This document shows positions 54,705-64,000 of a stretch of 64,000 nucleotides of DNA, in pieces. A program made the position numbers and the translations under genes. Under the pieces are notes generated by a model. It worked only from the letters and a program-made list of their open reading frames with translations, did no database searches and had not been told where the DNA came from. The first letter of the stretch is position 1. Every line of letters starts with the position of its first letter. Source of the stretch: UKL13-2 sp947085425. GTDB taxonomy: Bacteria > Pseudomonadota > Gammaproteobacteria > Burkholderiales > Usitatibacteraceae. Location of the stretch: positions 62,001-126,000 of the forward strand of contig CAMTWK010000004.1 in the NCBI GenBank assembly GCA_947085425.1, written 5' to 3'.

Positions 54705-55187
54705 ATGGATCGCAAAACAATAGATTTGTGGGTAGGCATATTTATGCTGATGGGTTTTGTGGCGCTGCTCTTTTTGGCGTTCAAAGTAGGCAACCTGGGT
54801 GATGAACGCAACTCCAAAACTTACACGGTTGAGGCGCGCTTTGAAAACATCGGTGGCCTGAAATTAAAGGCGCCGGTCAAAAGTTCCGGCGTGCTGGTCG
54901 GGCGGGTGACGGACATTCGTTTTGATGCGCAAAAATTTCAAGCGGTGGCGACACTGGCGCTTGATAGTCGTGTTGAGTTTCCGAAAGACACCAGTGCATC
55001 CATTTTGACCTCCGGGTTATTGGGCGAAGTTTATATCGGGCTGGAGGCCGGCGGGGATGAAAAATCCCTCACTCAGGGTGACCGGATTTCGTTGACCCAA
55101 TCCGCGGTGGTTCTGGAGCGATTGATTGGTCAGCTTTTGTTTAGTAAGGCTGCGGATGGGCCGGATACAACCTTGGGGAAAAAATAG
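54705..55187 (+). CDS. mlaD: Mla phospholipid transporter MCE-domain protein
   Basis: 160 residues: one N-terminal membrane helix (about residues 8-28) and a single MCE domain (about 38-120) with FENIGGLKLKAPVKSSGVLVGRV, the family hallmark. MlaD hexamers form the periplasmic lipid channel of the MlaFEDB complex. Length agrees with short bacterial MlaD. It follows mlaE by 28 bp with a GTTAGGA-type site. Confidence 0.95.
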   Translation: MDRKTIDLWVGIFMLMGFVALLFLAFKVGNLGDERNSKTYTVEARFENIGGLKLKAPVKSSGVLVGRVTDIRFDAQKFQAVATLALDSRVEFPKDTSASILTSGLLGEVYIGLEAGGDEKSLTQGDRISLTQSAVVLERLIGQLLFSKAADGPDTTLGKK

Positions 55188-55306
55188 TCGTTGCGGCGTT
55201 GCAAAAATTTTTACAAGGATTGCAGTGTTCGGGGCTGCGTGTGACGCGTCCGCCCAGGTTAATTTTTGCGACACTTGTGCACTAAGTAGCGAACGTCTTT
55301 TATGGA

Positions 55307-55933
55307 ATGAATATGTTGAACAAATTTAAATTATTGCTTGCAGGCTTGTTGTTACAAACCACGACGTTGGTGCTGGCAGTCGCACCGGATGAAATCGTGC
55401 GCAAAAATACTGCCGAAGTATTGGCGATGCTCAAGGCTGACAGGGAGTTGGCGGCTGGTGACCCCGCCAAGGTTGAAAAGCTCGCCAACGAAAAAATCCT
55501 GCCCTATTTTAATTTTCAGCGCATGACCCAGTTGGCGGTTGGCCGTGCTTGGCGCGATGCGTCAGAGGCGCAAAAAACGGCGTTAATCAACGAATTTAGA
55601 CGTCTGTTGGTGCGCACGTATTCGTCGTCGCTGTCCCAATTCAAAAACCAACTGATCGAGGTTCGTCCGCTTAAATTGTCCAGCACCGAAACCGAGGTTA
55701 TTGTGAAAACAACCATTCTTCAGAGCGGGGGACCGGGCGTTCCGATAGATTATTCAATGGAAAAAATGGCTGGTGCCGCCAACGACTGGAAAGTCTTTGA
55801 TGTGCTGATTGACGGCGTTTCCTTGGTGACCAACTATCGCTCATCGTTTGCGACCGAAATCAGGGCAACCGGTATTGATGGCCTGATCAAATCGCTGTCC
55901 GAGCGCAACGCAAAAAACGCCGCAAAGAATTAG
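55307..55933 (+). CDS. mlaC: Periplasmic phospholipid-binding protein MlaC
   Basis: Ferries phospholipid between MlaA in the outer membrane and MlaFEDB. 208 residues with a signal peptide (about residues 1-25) and the MlaC/Ttg2D pattern: ILPYFNFQRMTQLAVGRAWRDAS, an FRRLLVRTYSSSLSQF helix, and the WKVFDVLIDGVSLVTNYRSSF block. The true start may be the ATG at 55313, two codons downstream, which has a better-spaced GGA. A gap of 119 bp separates it from mlaD and holds no mlaA gene. Confidence 0.93.
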   Translation: MNMLNKFKLLLAGLLLQTTTLVLAVAPDEIVRKNTAEVLAMLKADRELAAGDPAKVEKLANEKILPYFNFQRMTQLAVGRAWRDASEAQKTALINEFRRLLVRTYSSSLSQFKNQLIEVRPLKLSSTETEVIVKTTILQSGGPGVPIDYSMEKMAGAANDWKVFDVLIDGVSLVTNYRSSFATEIRATGIDGLIKSLSERNAKNAAKN

Positions 55934-55935
55934 TC

Positions 55936-56283
55936 TTGACTAAATCATCCTCCGTAAACATTCCCACACGATTTTCGTCGACTGTTTTAGGCGAAGTAAT
56001 GGTGCTGGACGGGGCGCTCAATTTGAGTGCCATGCGGCTGCGTCTGGCGGAAACAGCGGCTTATGCGTCGCAAGACCCGCTGCCGGACTGTTTGACGATT
56101 GACTTCAGCAAAGTGCATGAAATTGACTCGTCAGGGGTGGCGTTGCTGTTGCATTGGCGGCGTAAGGCCACAGCGCTGGGCAAATCACTTCGCTATGTTC
56201 ATTTGCCGCCAAATTTGCAGGCGCTGGCCGAGCTTTATGAAGTTGCAGACCTCATTCATTGCCCATCACAAAGTTGCGGGTAG
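55936..56283 (+). CDS. mlaB: STAS-domain protein MlaB
   Basis: Small cytosolic STAS protein (115 residues) that binds and stabilises MlaF. The conserved DSSGVALLLHW segment, the STAS fold's core with its Ser, is at about residues 62-72. Translation from TTG at 55936, right after the mlaC stop, so it is coupled. A terminator follows. Confidence 0.88.
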   Translation: MTKSSSVNIPTRFSSTVLGEVMVLDGALNLSAMRLRLAETAAYASQDPLPDCLTIDFSKVHEIDSSGVALLLHWRRKATALGKSLRYVHLPPNLQALAELYEVADLIHCPSQSCG

Positions 56284-56305
56284 CCTTATGGTAGTGTGGG
56301 ATTTA

Positions 56306-56330
56306 GCGCCCTCGTAGGAGGGCGTTTTTG
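56306..56330 (+). terminator. Rho-independent terminator after mlaB
   Basis: CGCCCTC and GAGGGCG (56307-56313 and 56318-56324) with a GTAG loop and a TTTTTG run. It ends the mla transcript just before the next ABC gene. Confidence 0.85.
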
Positions 56331-56348
56331 TTTTATCGAAAGTGGGAC

Positions 56349-57260
56349 ATGTGTGCAATTGAAATTGTCGGTGTTGTTAAGAATTATCAAAATCTGCAGG
56401 CGCTTGCGGATGTTTCGCTGACGGTTGAGCGGGGCGAATTTTTTGGCCTGCTTGGCCCCAACGGCGCCGGCAAAACCACACTCATATCTGCGTTGGCGGG
56501 ATTGGTCAGGGTCGACACCGGCTCGCTGGCGGTGATGGGGCATGACGTCGTCAAAGATTACCGTGCAGCACGACGTGCGCTGGGCATTGTTCCGCAAGAA
56601 ATCGTTTTTGATCCGTTTTTTTCAGTGCGGGAAACGCTGCGATTTCAGGCCGGCTATTTTGGAATTCGACGCGGCCGTGCGCTCGATGCGTGGATTGATG
56701 AATTACTGGTCAATCTCGCGCTTACCGACAAAGCCGATAAAAATTTGCGCCAACTTTCTGGCGGCATGAAACGGCGTGTGTTAGTCGCACAAGCGTTGGT
56801 GCATCGGCCATCTGTCATTGTGCTCGACGAACCCACTGCAGGTGTGGATGTGGAGTTGCGCCAAACCTTGTGGGAATTTATCAGAAGCCTGAATAGGCAA
56901 GGCCACACAATTTTGTTGACCACCCACTATTTGGAAGAAGCGCAGCAACTGTGCACTCGAATCGCCATGATGAAGGCGGGCAAAATAATCGCGTTGGATG
57001 ACACCCAGAATCTGCTGAATGATTTTTCCGATCGGGTGCTGAGGGTGCGCCTGACCAATCCGCTGCCTGCGCAGTTGGCCGATGATTTGCTCAAGTCGGT
57101 AGCTGACGGCGAACATCAGTGGCATCATTTTGCCATCCACGAGTACGCCGACGTCGAGAGGCATCTTGCCGCGTTACGAACCAATGGCGCCATCATTTCG
57201 AAAATGGAAGTTACCGAGCCGGATCTGGAAGAGGTATTTTTGAAGGTGATGCGCAAATGA
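56349..57260 (+). CDS. yadG: ABC transporter ATP-binding protein, YadG-like
   Basis: 303 residues: Walker A GPNGAGKT at 36-43, LSGGMKRR, Walker B VIVLDEPTAGVD and LTTHYLEEAQ, a DrrA/YadG-type ATPase, with a C-terminal regulatory tail. It forms a two-gene unit with the permease and matches the E. coli YadG/YadH pair in length and order. Start chosen at 56349 (MCAIEIVG) rather than the in-frame TTG at 56328, because the latter lies in the terminator. The substrate is not known from sequence. Confidence 0.9.
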   Translation: MCAIEIVGVVKNYQNLQALADVSLTVERGEFFGLLGPNGAGKTTLISALAGLVRVDTGSLAVMGHDVVKDYRAARRALGIVPQEIVFDPFFSVRETLRFQAGYFGIRRGRALDAWIDELLVNLALTDKADKNLRQLSGGMKRRVLVAQALVHRPSVIVLDEPTAGVDVELRQTLWEFIRSLNRQGHTILLTTHYLEEAQQLCTRIAMMKAGKIIALDDTQNLLNDFSDRVLRVRLTNPLPAQLADDLLKSVADGEHQWHHFAIHEYADVERHLAALRTNGAIISKMEVTEPDLEEVFLKVMRK

Positions 57261-58012
57261 TTGGTTTTCAAACGTTGTTCATCAAAGAAATTCTGCGATT
57301 TTATAAGGTCGGCTTTCAGACCGTTGCCTCGCCGGTTATTACGTCGGTGTTGTATTTGCTTATTTTTTCGCACGTCATGTCCGCCAGCAGCGCCGCATTC
57401 CCGGGCGTGACCTACAAACAGTTTCTGATCCCGGGATTGGTGATGATGTCAATTTTGCAAAATGCCTTTGCCAACACCTCATCGTCGCTCATTCAGTCCA
57501 AAATCACCGGCAACATCCTGTTTATTTTGTTGCCGCCTTTGTCGCACTGGAATTTTTTCGGTGCCTACGTGTTGGCGGCGATGGTGCGGGCGTTGGCGGT
57601 CGGCCTGGGCGTTTTTTTGGTGGGCGTATTTATGGCGGATATTCCGGTGTACAACGTTTGGTGGATCGTTACATTCGCCGTACTCGCCAGTGCATTATTG
57701 GGCTCGCTGGGAACGATCGCCGGTCTGTGGGCGGATAAATTTGATCAAATGGCCGCGTTCCAAAATTTTGTCATCATGCCGCTGACGTTTTTGTCCGGGG
57801 TGTTTTACTCTATCCACTCGTTGCCGCCGTTTTGGCAGACGTTGTCCCGTCTCAATCCATTCTTTTACATGATCGACGGGTTTCGGTATGGCTTTTTTGG
57901 CGCTTCCGACGTATCGGTATGGTTGAGTCTGGCTGTCACCGGTTTTTCATTTTTATGCCTCTCGGCGTTCACTCTTCACCTGTTAAAATCAGGTTACAAG
58001 CTGCGGAATTAA
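57257..58012 (+). CDS. yadH: ABC-2-type permease, YadH-like
   Basis: 251 residues with about six membrane helices (for example VASPVITSVLYLLIF, MVRALAVGLGVFLVGVF, FVIMPLTFLSGVFYS) and the ABC2_membrane signature PLTFLSGVFYSIHSLPPFW. Its ATG overlaps the yadG stop (ATGA at 57257), so they are coupled. E. coli YadH is 256 residues. Likely exports a lipid- or glycan-related substrate; not proven. Confidence 0.9.
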   Translation: MIGFQTLFIKEILRFYKVGFQTVASPVITSVLYLLIFSHVMSASSAAFPGVTYKQFLIPGLVMMSILQNAFANTSSSLIQSKITGNILFILLPPLSHWNFFGAYVLAAMVRALAVGLGVFLVGVFMADIPVYNVWWIVTFAVLASALLGSLGTIAGLWADKFDQMAAFQNFVIMPLTFLSGVFYSIHSLPPFWQTLSRLNPFFYMIDGFRYGFFGASDVSVWLSLAVTGFSFLCLSAFTLHLLKSGYKLRN

Positions 58013-58063
58013 TTTTTCGTCCTTCATTCATTTGTATTGCAACTTGCATCGGCTAATAATTTT

Positions 58064-58315
58064 ATGGTTACGCCCGCTCAAATCCACGGTTATCTGCAGG
58101 ACAAACTAGAATGCGCCCATCTTGAGGTCGATGGTGACGGCGCACATTTTCAAGCCGTGATCGTATCGAATGTTTTTGAAGGTAAATCACGCGTCGCCAG
58201 ACATCAGATTGTCTATGGCGCGTTGGGTGATCGGATGCGCGAAGAAATTCATGCGTTATCCATGCAAACGCTGACTCTTGCCGAGTGGCAGTCCCGCCAA
58301 AATCAATCTGCCTAG
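58064..58315 (+). CDS. ibaG: BolA-family protein IbaG
   Basis: 83-residue BolA-like protein. The conserved DGAHFQAVIVSNVFEGKSRVARHQIVYG core with the HFQ-x-I/V segment and helix-turn-helix-like fold are typical of the YrbA/IbaG branch, which handles iron-sulfur clusters with glutaredoxins and affects the acid response. Start at 58064 (MVTPAQIHG) chosen over a TTG at 58037. It lies just upstream of murA, as in many proteobacteria. Confidence 0.88.
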   Translation: MVTPAQIHGYLQDKLECAHLEVDGDGAHFQAVIVSNVFEGKSRVARHQIVYGALGDRMREEIHALSMQTLTLAEWQSRQNQSA

Positions 58316-59584
<1,269 letters not shown>

Positions 59585-59588
59585 AACA

Positions 59589-60257
59589 ATGATTACCATC
59601 GCATTATCAAAAGGGCGTATTTTCGAAGAGACGCTGCCATTGCTGGCGGCGGCCGGCGTGGTGCCGAGTGAGGACCCGGAAAAGTCACGCAAACTGATTA
59701 TCGGCACCAATCGTGATGACGTGCGGGTGGTGATTGTGCGTGCTTCCGATGTGCCAACCTACGTTCAGTACGGCGCAGCCGATATGGGCGTTGCCGGCAA
59801 AGATGTATTGCTCGAATCCAATACCCAGGGGTTGTACCAACCGCTTGATTTACATATCGGTAAATGCAAGATGATGGTTGCGGTGCGCGACAGCGTGAAT
59901 GGTGTCGCTGGATTTGATTATGCGGCCGCGGTCAAGGCCGGCGCACGCTTAAACGTGGCGACCAAATATGTTGAAACTGCGCGCGAACATTTTGCCCGCA
60001 AAGGAATGCACGTCAACCTGATCAAGTTATACGGCTCGATGGAATTGGCACCCCTGACCGGGTTGGCTGATGCCATTGTTGATCTGGTCTCCACTGGCAG
60101 CACCATAAAAGCCAATCATTTGGTCGCCGTCGAAGAAATTATGCCCATTTCGTCGCGATTGATTGTGAACCGCGCGGCGTTGAAATTGAAATACGCGGTC
60201 ATTCAGCCATTAATAGACGCTTTTGCCACGGCAGCAAATATCGGCGCGAATCGTTAA
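59589..60257 (+). CDS. hisG: ATP phosphoribosyltransferase, short form
   Basis: First enzyme of histidine synthesis, joining ATP and PRPP. The 222 residues lack the C-terminal ACT-like regulatory domain, so this is the short HisG_S form that needs the HisZ subunit for activity and feedback control; no hisZ is in the window. Motifs [32 protein letters not shown] and [13 protein letters not shown] are present. It starts 4 bp after murA. Confidence 0.94.
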   Translation: MITIALSKGRIFEETLPLLAAAGVVPSEDPEKSRKLIIGTNRDDVRVVIVRASDVPTYVQYGAADMGVAGKDVLLESNTQGLYQPLDLHIGKCKMMVAVRDSVNGVAGFDYAAAVKAGARLNVATKYVETAREHFARKGMHVNLIKLYGSMELAPLTGLADAIVDLVSTGSTIKANHLVAVEEIMPISSRLIVNRAALKLKYAVIQPLIDAFATAANIGANR

Positions 60258-60387
60258 GCGGTCACATGGCGGATTCGTCGTAATTAAAACGCGCCGTTAT
60301 ACGCTCGGTTTGGGCGATAATTGCCTGAAGATCGGCGCAGTTGCTTGTCTTTTATTTCTTGGAATTGAATAGTTGGAATTCCTGAAG

Positions 60388-61689
60388 ATGCTGAATATTC
60401 GAAAATTGGATTCACAAACGGGTTCATTTGAGCGCGGGCTCGCGGACCTGCTGGCTTTTGAGTCGGCGCAGGATCCGGCGGTCGAGCAGCGTGTCCGCGG
60501 TATTTTGCACGACGTTAAAATTCGCGGCGACGCTGCGTTACTCGAGACCACCACCAAGTACGATCGCTGGACAGCGACAAATGCGGCAGACTTGGAGGTC
60601 GATCCTGCGGATATGCAGCTGGCGTTGGTCGGGCTGGATCCCGACGTACGAGCAGCGTTGGAAATGGCCGCGTCACGCATTCGCAGCTATCACCAGCGGC
60701 AATTGCAGTCGTCGTGGCAAGTCAGCGAACCGGACGGAACAGTGCTTGGCCAACAAATTACCCCCATTGATCGTGCCGGACTGTATGTGCCCGGAGGCAG
60801 GGCGGCGTATCCATCCTCGGTCTTAATGAATGCGGTGGCGGCCAAAGTCGCCGGGGTGGATGAGCTCATCATGGTGACACCGACACCGGATGGCGTGGTC
60901 AATCAAACCGTGCTCGCTGCGGCGGCATTGGCAGGCGTGGATCGGGTGTTCAAGATTGGCGGCGCACAAGCCGTAGCTGCACTGGCGTTCGGCACCAAAA
61001 CGATTCCGGCCGTTGATAAAATTGTCGGCCCCGGAAACGCCTATGTTGCCGCCGCCAAACGATTTGTGTTTGGTGTGGTTGGCATCGACATGCTCGCCGG
61101 ACCATCGGAAATTTTGGTGATTGCTGATGGCAGCACCGACCCACGATGGGTGGCAATGGATTTATTTTCACAAGCCGAACACGACGAAATCGCCCAGGCC
61201 ATCCTGCTGTGCCCAAAGGCCGCCTACATCGAACAGGTTGCCGCGGCCATGTCCGATTTGCTTGCGACCATGCCACGTGCGGAGACCATTCGCCAGTCGA
61301 TCAATAACCGTGGCGCATTGGTATTGGTACGAGATCTGGATGAGGCCTGCGCCTTGTCGAATCGTATTGCACCGGAACATTTGGAGCTGTCGGTCGCGGA
61401 ACCAGATGAACTGCTGCCAAAAATAAAACATGCCGGTGCCATTTTTATGGGCGCATTTTCATCCGAAGCACTCGGCGATTATTGCGCAGGACCGAATCAT
61501 GTTTTGCCAACCTCGCGCACCGCGCGATTTTCGTCCGCGCTGGGTGTGGCCGATTTTCAGAAACGATCATCCATTATTAAAATTTCCGCGGCGGGTGCAG
61601 CGACCTTGGGCAAAGTATCCGCCACACTCGCGCGTGCGGAAGGTCTTGAAGCTCACGCCCAGTCGGCCGAATTTCGTTTTTTGAAGTGA
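60388..61689 (+). CDS. hisD: Histidinol dehydrogenase
   Basis: Oxidises L-histidinol to histidine in two NAD-dependent, zinc-requiring steps. 433 residues: [23 protein letters not shown] NAD segment, [35 protein letters not shown] with Zn-binding His and [19 protein letters not shown]. The start at 60388 (MLNIRKL) was chosen over a TTG at 60373. It follows hisG by 130 bp and is 4 bp from hisC. Confidence 0.96.
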   Translation: MLNIRKLDSQTGSFERGLADLLAFESAQDPAVEQRVRGILHDVKIRGDAALLETTTKYDRWTATNAADLEVDPADMQLALVGLDPDVRAALEMAASRIRSYHQRQLQSSWQVSEPDGTVLGQQITPIDRAGLYVPGGRAAYPSSVLMNAVAAKVAGVDELIMVTPTPDGVVNQTVLAAAALAGVDRVFKIGGAQAVAALAFGTKTIPAVDKIVGPGNAYVAAAKRFVFGVVGIDMLAGPSEILVIADGSTDPRWVAMDLFSQAEHDEIAQAILLCPKAAYIEQVAAAMSDLLATMPRAETIRQSINNRGALVLVRDLDEACALSNRIAPEHLELSVAEPDELLPKIKHAGAIFMGAFSSEALGDYCAGPNHVLPTSRTARFSSALGVADFQKRSSIIKISAAGAATLGKVSATLARAEGLEAHAQSAEFRFLK

Positions 61690-61693
61690 CGTG

Positions 61694-62806
61694 ATGGCAA
61701 ACGTCATCCGCCCGGAAATCGCCGCGATGTCCGCGTACCTCGTGCAGGACGCGGCAGGGTTAGTCAAACTCGATGCCATGGAAAATCCGTTTGATTTTCC
61801 GTCCGGGTTACGCGGCCAATTGGCCGCGCGTTTGGCCGATGCGTCCATCAATCGTTATCCCGATCCGCGGGCACATGATCTAAAAACCGCCTTGCGCAAG
61901 GCGATGGCGATCCCCGCTGATATGGATGTTTTATTGGGTAATGGCTCGGATGAAATCATCCAGATGATTGCTTTGGCAGTCGCCAGACCGGGCGCCACCA
62001 TCCTGTCGGTGGAGCCGTCGTTTGTCATGTTCAAAATGATCACCACTTTTTGCGGCATGCATTACATCGGTGTGCCGCTGACGGCTGACTTTGAAATTGA
62101 CGCGGATGAAACGTTGGCGGCGATTCAGAAGCACCAGCCGGCGGTGATTTTTTTGGCCTACCCCAACAACCCGACCGGCAATTTATTTGACCGCGACGCG
62201 ATCCGCGCCATCATTCGCGCGACGGCGGGTTTGGTGGTCATCGATGAGGCGTATTTCGCGTTTTCGAGCCGTTCGTTTCTCGATGAGTTGCGGCGATATC
62301 AGAATGTGGTGCTGATGCGCACGGTTTCAAAATTGGGCTTGGCCGGTTTGCGGCTCGGAATGTTGATCGGGACAAAAACATGGCTGGATGCGTTTGATAA
62401 AGTGCGCCTGCCCTACAACATCAACGTATTGACGCAGGTGGCGGCGACGTTTGCACTCGACAATATGGCGCACTTCACCATGCAAACCGAGCTGCTGATT
62501 GCGCAGCGCGACGGGTTGGTGGCGGCGCTGGCCAATATTCTGCTCGACTATCCATCCGCCAAGTTGTACCCGTCCGAGGCCAATTTTATTCTAGTGCGTA
62601 TGCCAACCGCCACCGGCCGGTCAATTTTTGAGCATCTTTGCACGCAGCGCGTGCTGGTAAAAAATACCGGTGCGGGTCACCCGTTGCTTCACGATACGCT
62701 TCGCATTACCATTGGTGCACCGTCCGAAAATGAAATATTGATTGACGCACTCAAAAACGCACTACAAAGCGCATTACCTGACGTCATCGCCCGTCCATCC
62801 AACTAG
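61694..62806 (+). CDS. hisC: Histidinol-phosphate aminotransferase
   Basis: PLP aminotransferase that makes histidinol phosphate. 370 residues: substrate-binding [32 protein letters not shown] and PLP lysine in [16 protein letters not shown]; the fold-type I order is normal. ATG at 61694 (a GTG at 61691 is adjacent); GAAG at 7 nt upstream. hisB starts 7 bp after the stop. Confidence 0.95.
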   Translation: MANVIRPEIAAMSAYLVQDAAGLVKLDAMENPFDFPSGLRGQLAARLADASINRYPDPRAHDLKTALRKAMAIPADMDVLLGNGSDEIIQMIALAVARPGATILSVEPSFVMFKMITTFCGMHYIGVPLTADFEIDADETLAAIQKHQPAVIFLAYPNNPTGNLFDRDAIRAIIRATAGLVVIDEAYFAFSSRSFLDELRRYQNVVLMRTVSKLGLAGLRLGMLIGTKTWLDAFDKVRLPYNINVLTQVAATFALDNMAHFTMQTELLIAQRDGLVAALANILLDYPSAKLYPSEANFILVRMPTATGRSIFEHLCTQRVLVKNTGAGHPLLHDTLRITIGAPSENEILIDALKNALQSALPDVIARPSN

Positions 62807-62813
62807 GCCCGAC

Positions 62814-63404
62814 ATGAATCGCACCGCCACCGTCACCCGTAATACCAAAGAAACCCAAATCAGCGCAACCGTTAATCTTGACGGGCTGGGCACGGCCAAT
62901 CTCAACACCGGTGTGCCGTTTCTGGATCATATGCTCGACCAAATCGCCCGCCACGGCTTGATTGATTTGGATGTGCAGGCGGTCGGTGACACCCATATTG
63001 ACGACCACCATACCGTAGAAGATGTCGGCATCACACTCGGCCAGGCTTTCACCAGGGCGCTCGGCGACAAAGTCGGCATCCGCCGATATGGCCATGCTTA
63101 CGTGCCTTTGGATGAGGCGTTATCACGCGTGGTAATTGATCTTTCCGGAAGGCCTGGCCTGGTGATGAAGGTTGATTTCACGCGCTCGCGTATTGCTGAA
63201 TTTGATGTTGATTTGTTTGCCGAGTTTTTTCAAGGATTTGTAAACCATGCTCTGTGCACGTTGCACATTGACAATATTCGCGGATCCAACGCGCACCATC
63301 AGGCCGAAACAATATTCAAGGCATTTGGTCGTGCGTTGCGTATGGCATGTGAAGCGGATAAGCGGGCGGTCGGAATAATGCCGTCGACCAAAGGCGCGCT
63401 CTGA
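62814..63404 (+). CDS. hisB: Imidazoleglycerol-phosphate dehydratase
   Basis: 196-residue monofunctional dehydratase; no phosphatase domain is fused. Two metal-binding repeats, [15 protein letters not shown] and [18 protein letters not shown], are present. ATG at 62814 chosen by homology ([11 protein letters not shown]); the frame runs open to 62742 inside hisC. It should be followed by hisH in a full operon but murJ comes next. Confidence 0.96.
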   Translation: MNRTATVTRNTKETQISATVNLDGLGTANLNTGVPFLDHMLDQIARHGLIDLDVQAVGDTHIDDHHTVEDVGITLGQAFTRALGDKVGIRRYGHAYVPLDEALSRVVIDLSGRPGLVMKVDFTRSRIAEFDVDLFAEFFQGFVNHALCTLHIDNIRGSNAHHQAETIFKAFGRALRMACEADKRAVGIMPSTKGAL

Positions 63405-63447
63405 ATACGCTTTTAATCGATTTACGGTCACGCCTGGTGGCAAACAT

Positions 63448-64000
63448 ATGAATTTGCTCAAAGCGGCCATTTCGATTTCGGCCATGACGCTGCTTTCGCG
63501 TATCACCGGGCTGATTAATCTGGTGATCGGTGCCAATCTGTTCGGAGCAGGTGCGGCCATGGATGCTTACCAAGTCGCGTGGCGCATCCCTAACTTTTTA
63601 CGCCGGCTGTTTGCTGAGGGCGCATTCAGCCAGGCATTTGTGCCGATCTTTGCGGAATATAAAAATAAACGCGGTGCGGAAGAGACCAAGCTGTTGGCGG
63701 ATCACGTCGCCAGTACGCTTGGATTAATTTTGTTTGTGGTTTCGATTATTGGTGTTGTTGCCGCGCCCATTTTTGTTTACGCCACCGCATCTGGATTTCG
63801 CGCCGACCCGGACAAATTTAATTTGACGGTGCAAATGACGCGCATCGTTTTTCCGTACATTTTTTTTATTTCCCTGGTTGCGTTGTCGGCGGGCATTCTC
63901 AACACCTTTTCCAATTTCAAAACACCGGCTTTTACACCGGTGTTGCTGAATTTGTGCGCGATTGCCGCCGCCTTGTTTTTGGCGCCGCATCTTGCTACGC
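63448..64000 (+). CDS. murJ: Lipid II flippase MurJ, cut by the right edge
   Basis: Flips lipid II across the inner membrane for peptidoglycan synthesis. The 184 visible residues start MNLLKAAISISAMTLLSRITG and continue with WRIPNFLRRLFAEGAFSQAFVPIF, the MviN/MurJ signature with conserved charged residues, and several membrane helices. The remaining 300 or so residues lie beyond the window. It starts 43 bp after hisB. Confidence 0.95.
   Translation, partial: MNLLKAAISISAMTLLSRITGLINLVIGANLFGAGAAMDAYQVAWRIPNFLRRLFAEGAFSQAFVPIFAEYKNKRGAEETKLLADHVASTLGLILFVVSIIGVVAAPIFVYATASGFRADPDKFNLTVQMTRIVFPYIFFISLVALSAGILNTFSNFKTPAFTPVLLNLCAIAAALFLAPHLAT

Overview
The window reads as chromosomal DNA of a Gram-negative betaproteobacterium, family not resolved. 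Pointers are the block SDR / dsbA / SPOR protein / argS / priA / hemE / gltD / gltB, the Mla phospholipid genes followed by a YadG/YadH-type exporter, bolA-like ibaG, murA and his genes, and the MSHA-type pilus secretin. Most genes are housekeeping and intact. No phage, CRISPR array or complete insertion sequence was seen.

Layout. 1-2.5 kb: rpiA (cut by the left edge) diverges from ilvA, followed by a tiny cysteine-rich protein. 2.7-5.2 kb: a 2TM-domain membrane protein, a LytS-type sensor kinase and a LytTR response regulator, with a perfect 27-bp inverted repeat between kinase and regulator. 5.3-8.9 kb: thiS-thiG, an outer-membrane barrel gene on the opposite strand, trmB, a degenerate inverted repeat and an exported FecR-domain protein. 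9-19.5 kb (minus strand): methyltransferase, acyl-CoA dehydrogenase, SDR, dsbA, SPOR protein, argS, priA, hemE. The hemE-priA gap carries DnaA-box matches and an AT-rich tract. A 245-bp MITE-like element lies between gltD and hemE. 19.8-25.9 kb: gltD and gltB. 26.5-33.8 kb: two large, converging Ig-like lipoprotein genes bracket a WecA-like sugar-phosphate transferase and a WbpM-like sugar-nucleotide dehydratase, suggesting a surface-glycan and surface-protein locus. 34-36.7 kb: tRNA-Arg(CCG), a membrane-anchored cytochrome c5, apaH and plsC.

36.7-52.7 kb is the main accessory block: a long minus-strand cluster for an MSHA-like type IV pilus or type II secretion-like machine. In transcription order it has a sigma-54 activator, MshM-like ATPase, MshL secretin, TPR protein, MshE ATPase, MshG platform protein, fused PilM/PilN-like (MshI), PilO-like (MshJ) and PilP/MshK-position proteins, a 704-residue PilX/GspK-like pseudopilin and a prepilin. 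The last five genes overlap by 4 bp each. The order differs from the classical msh locus as I know it, the pseudopilin is very large, and the ATPase has altered c-di-GMP-type motifs, so this is the best candidate for an unusual system.

53-64 kb (plus strand): mlaFEDCB, a terminator, yadG-yadH, ibaG, murA, hisG-hisD-hisC-hisB and the start of murJ, largely cell-envelope maintenance and histidine synthesis. All calls come from reading the sequence and translated frames; no database search was run.
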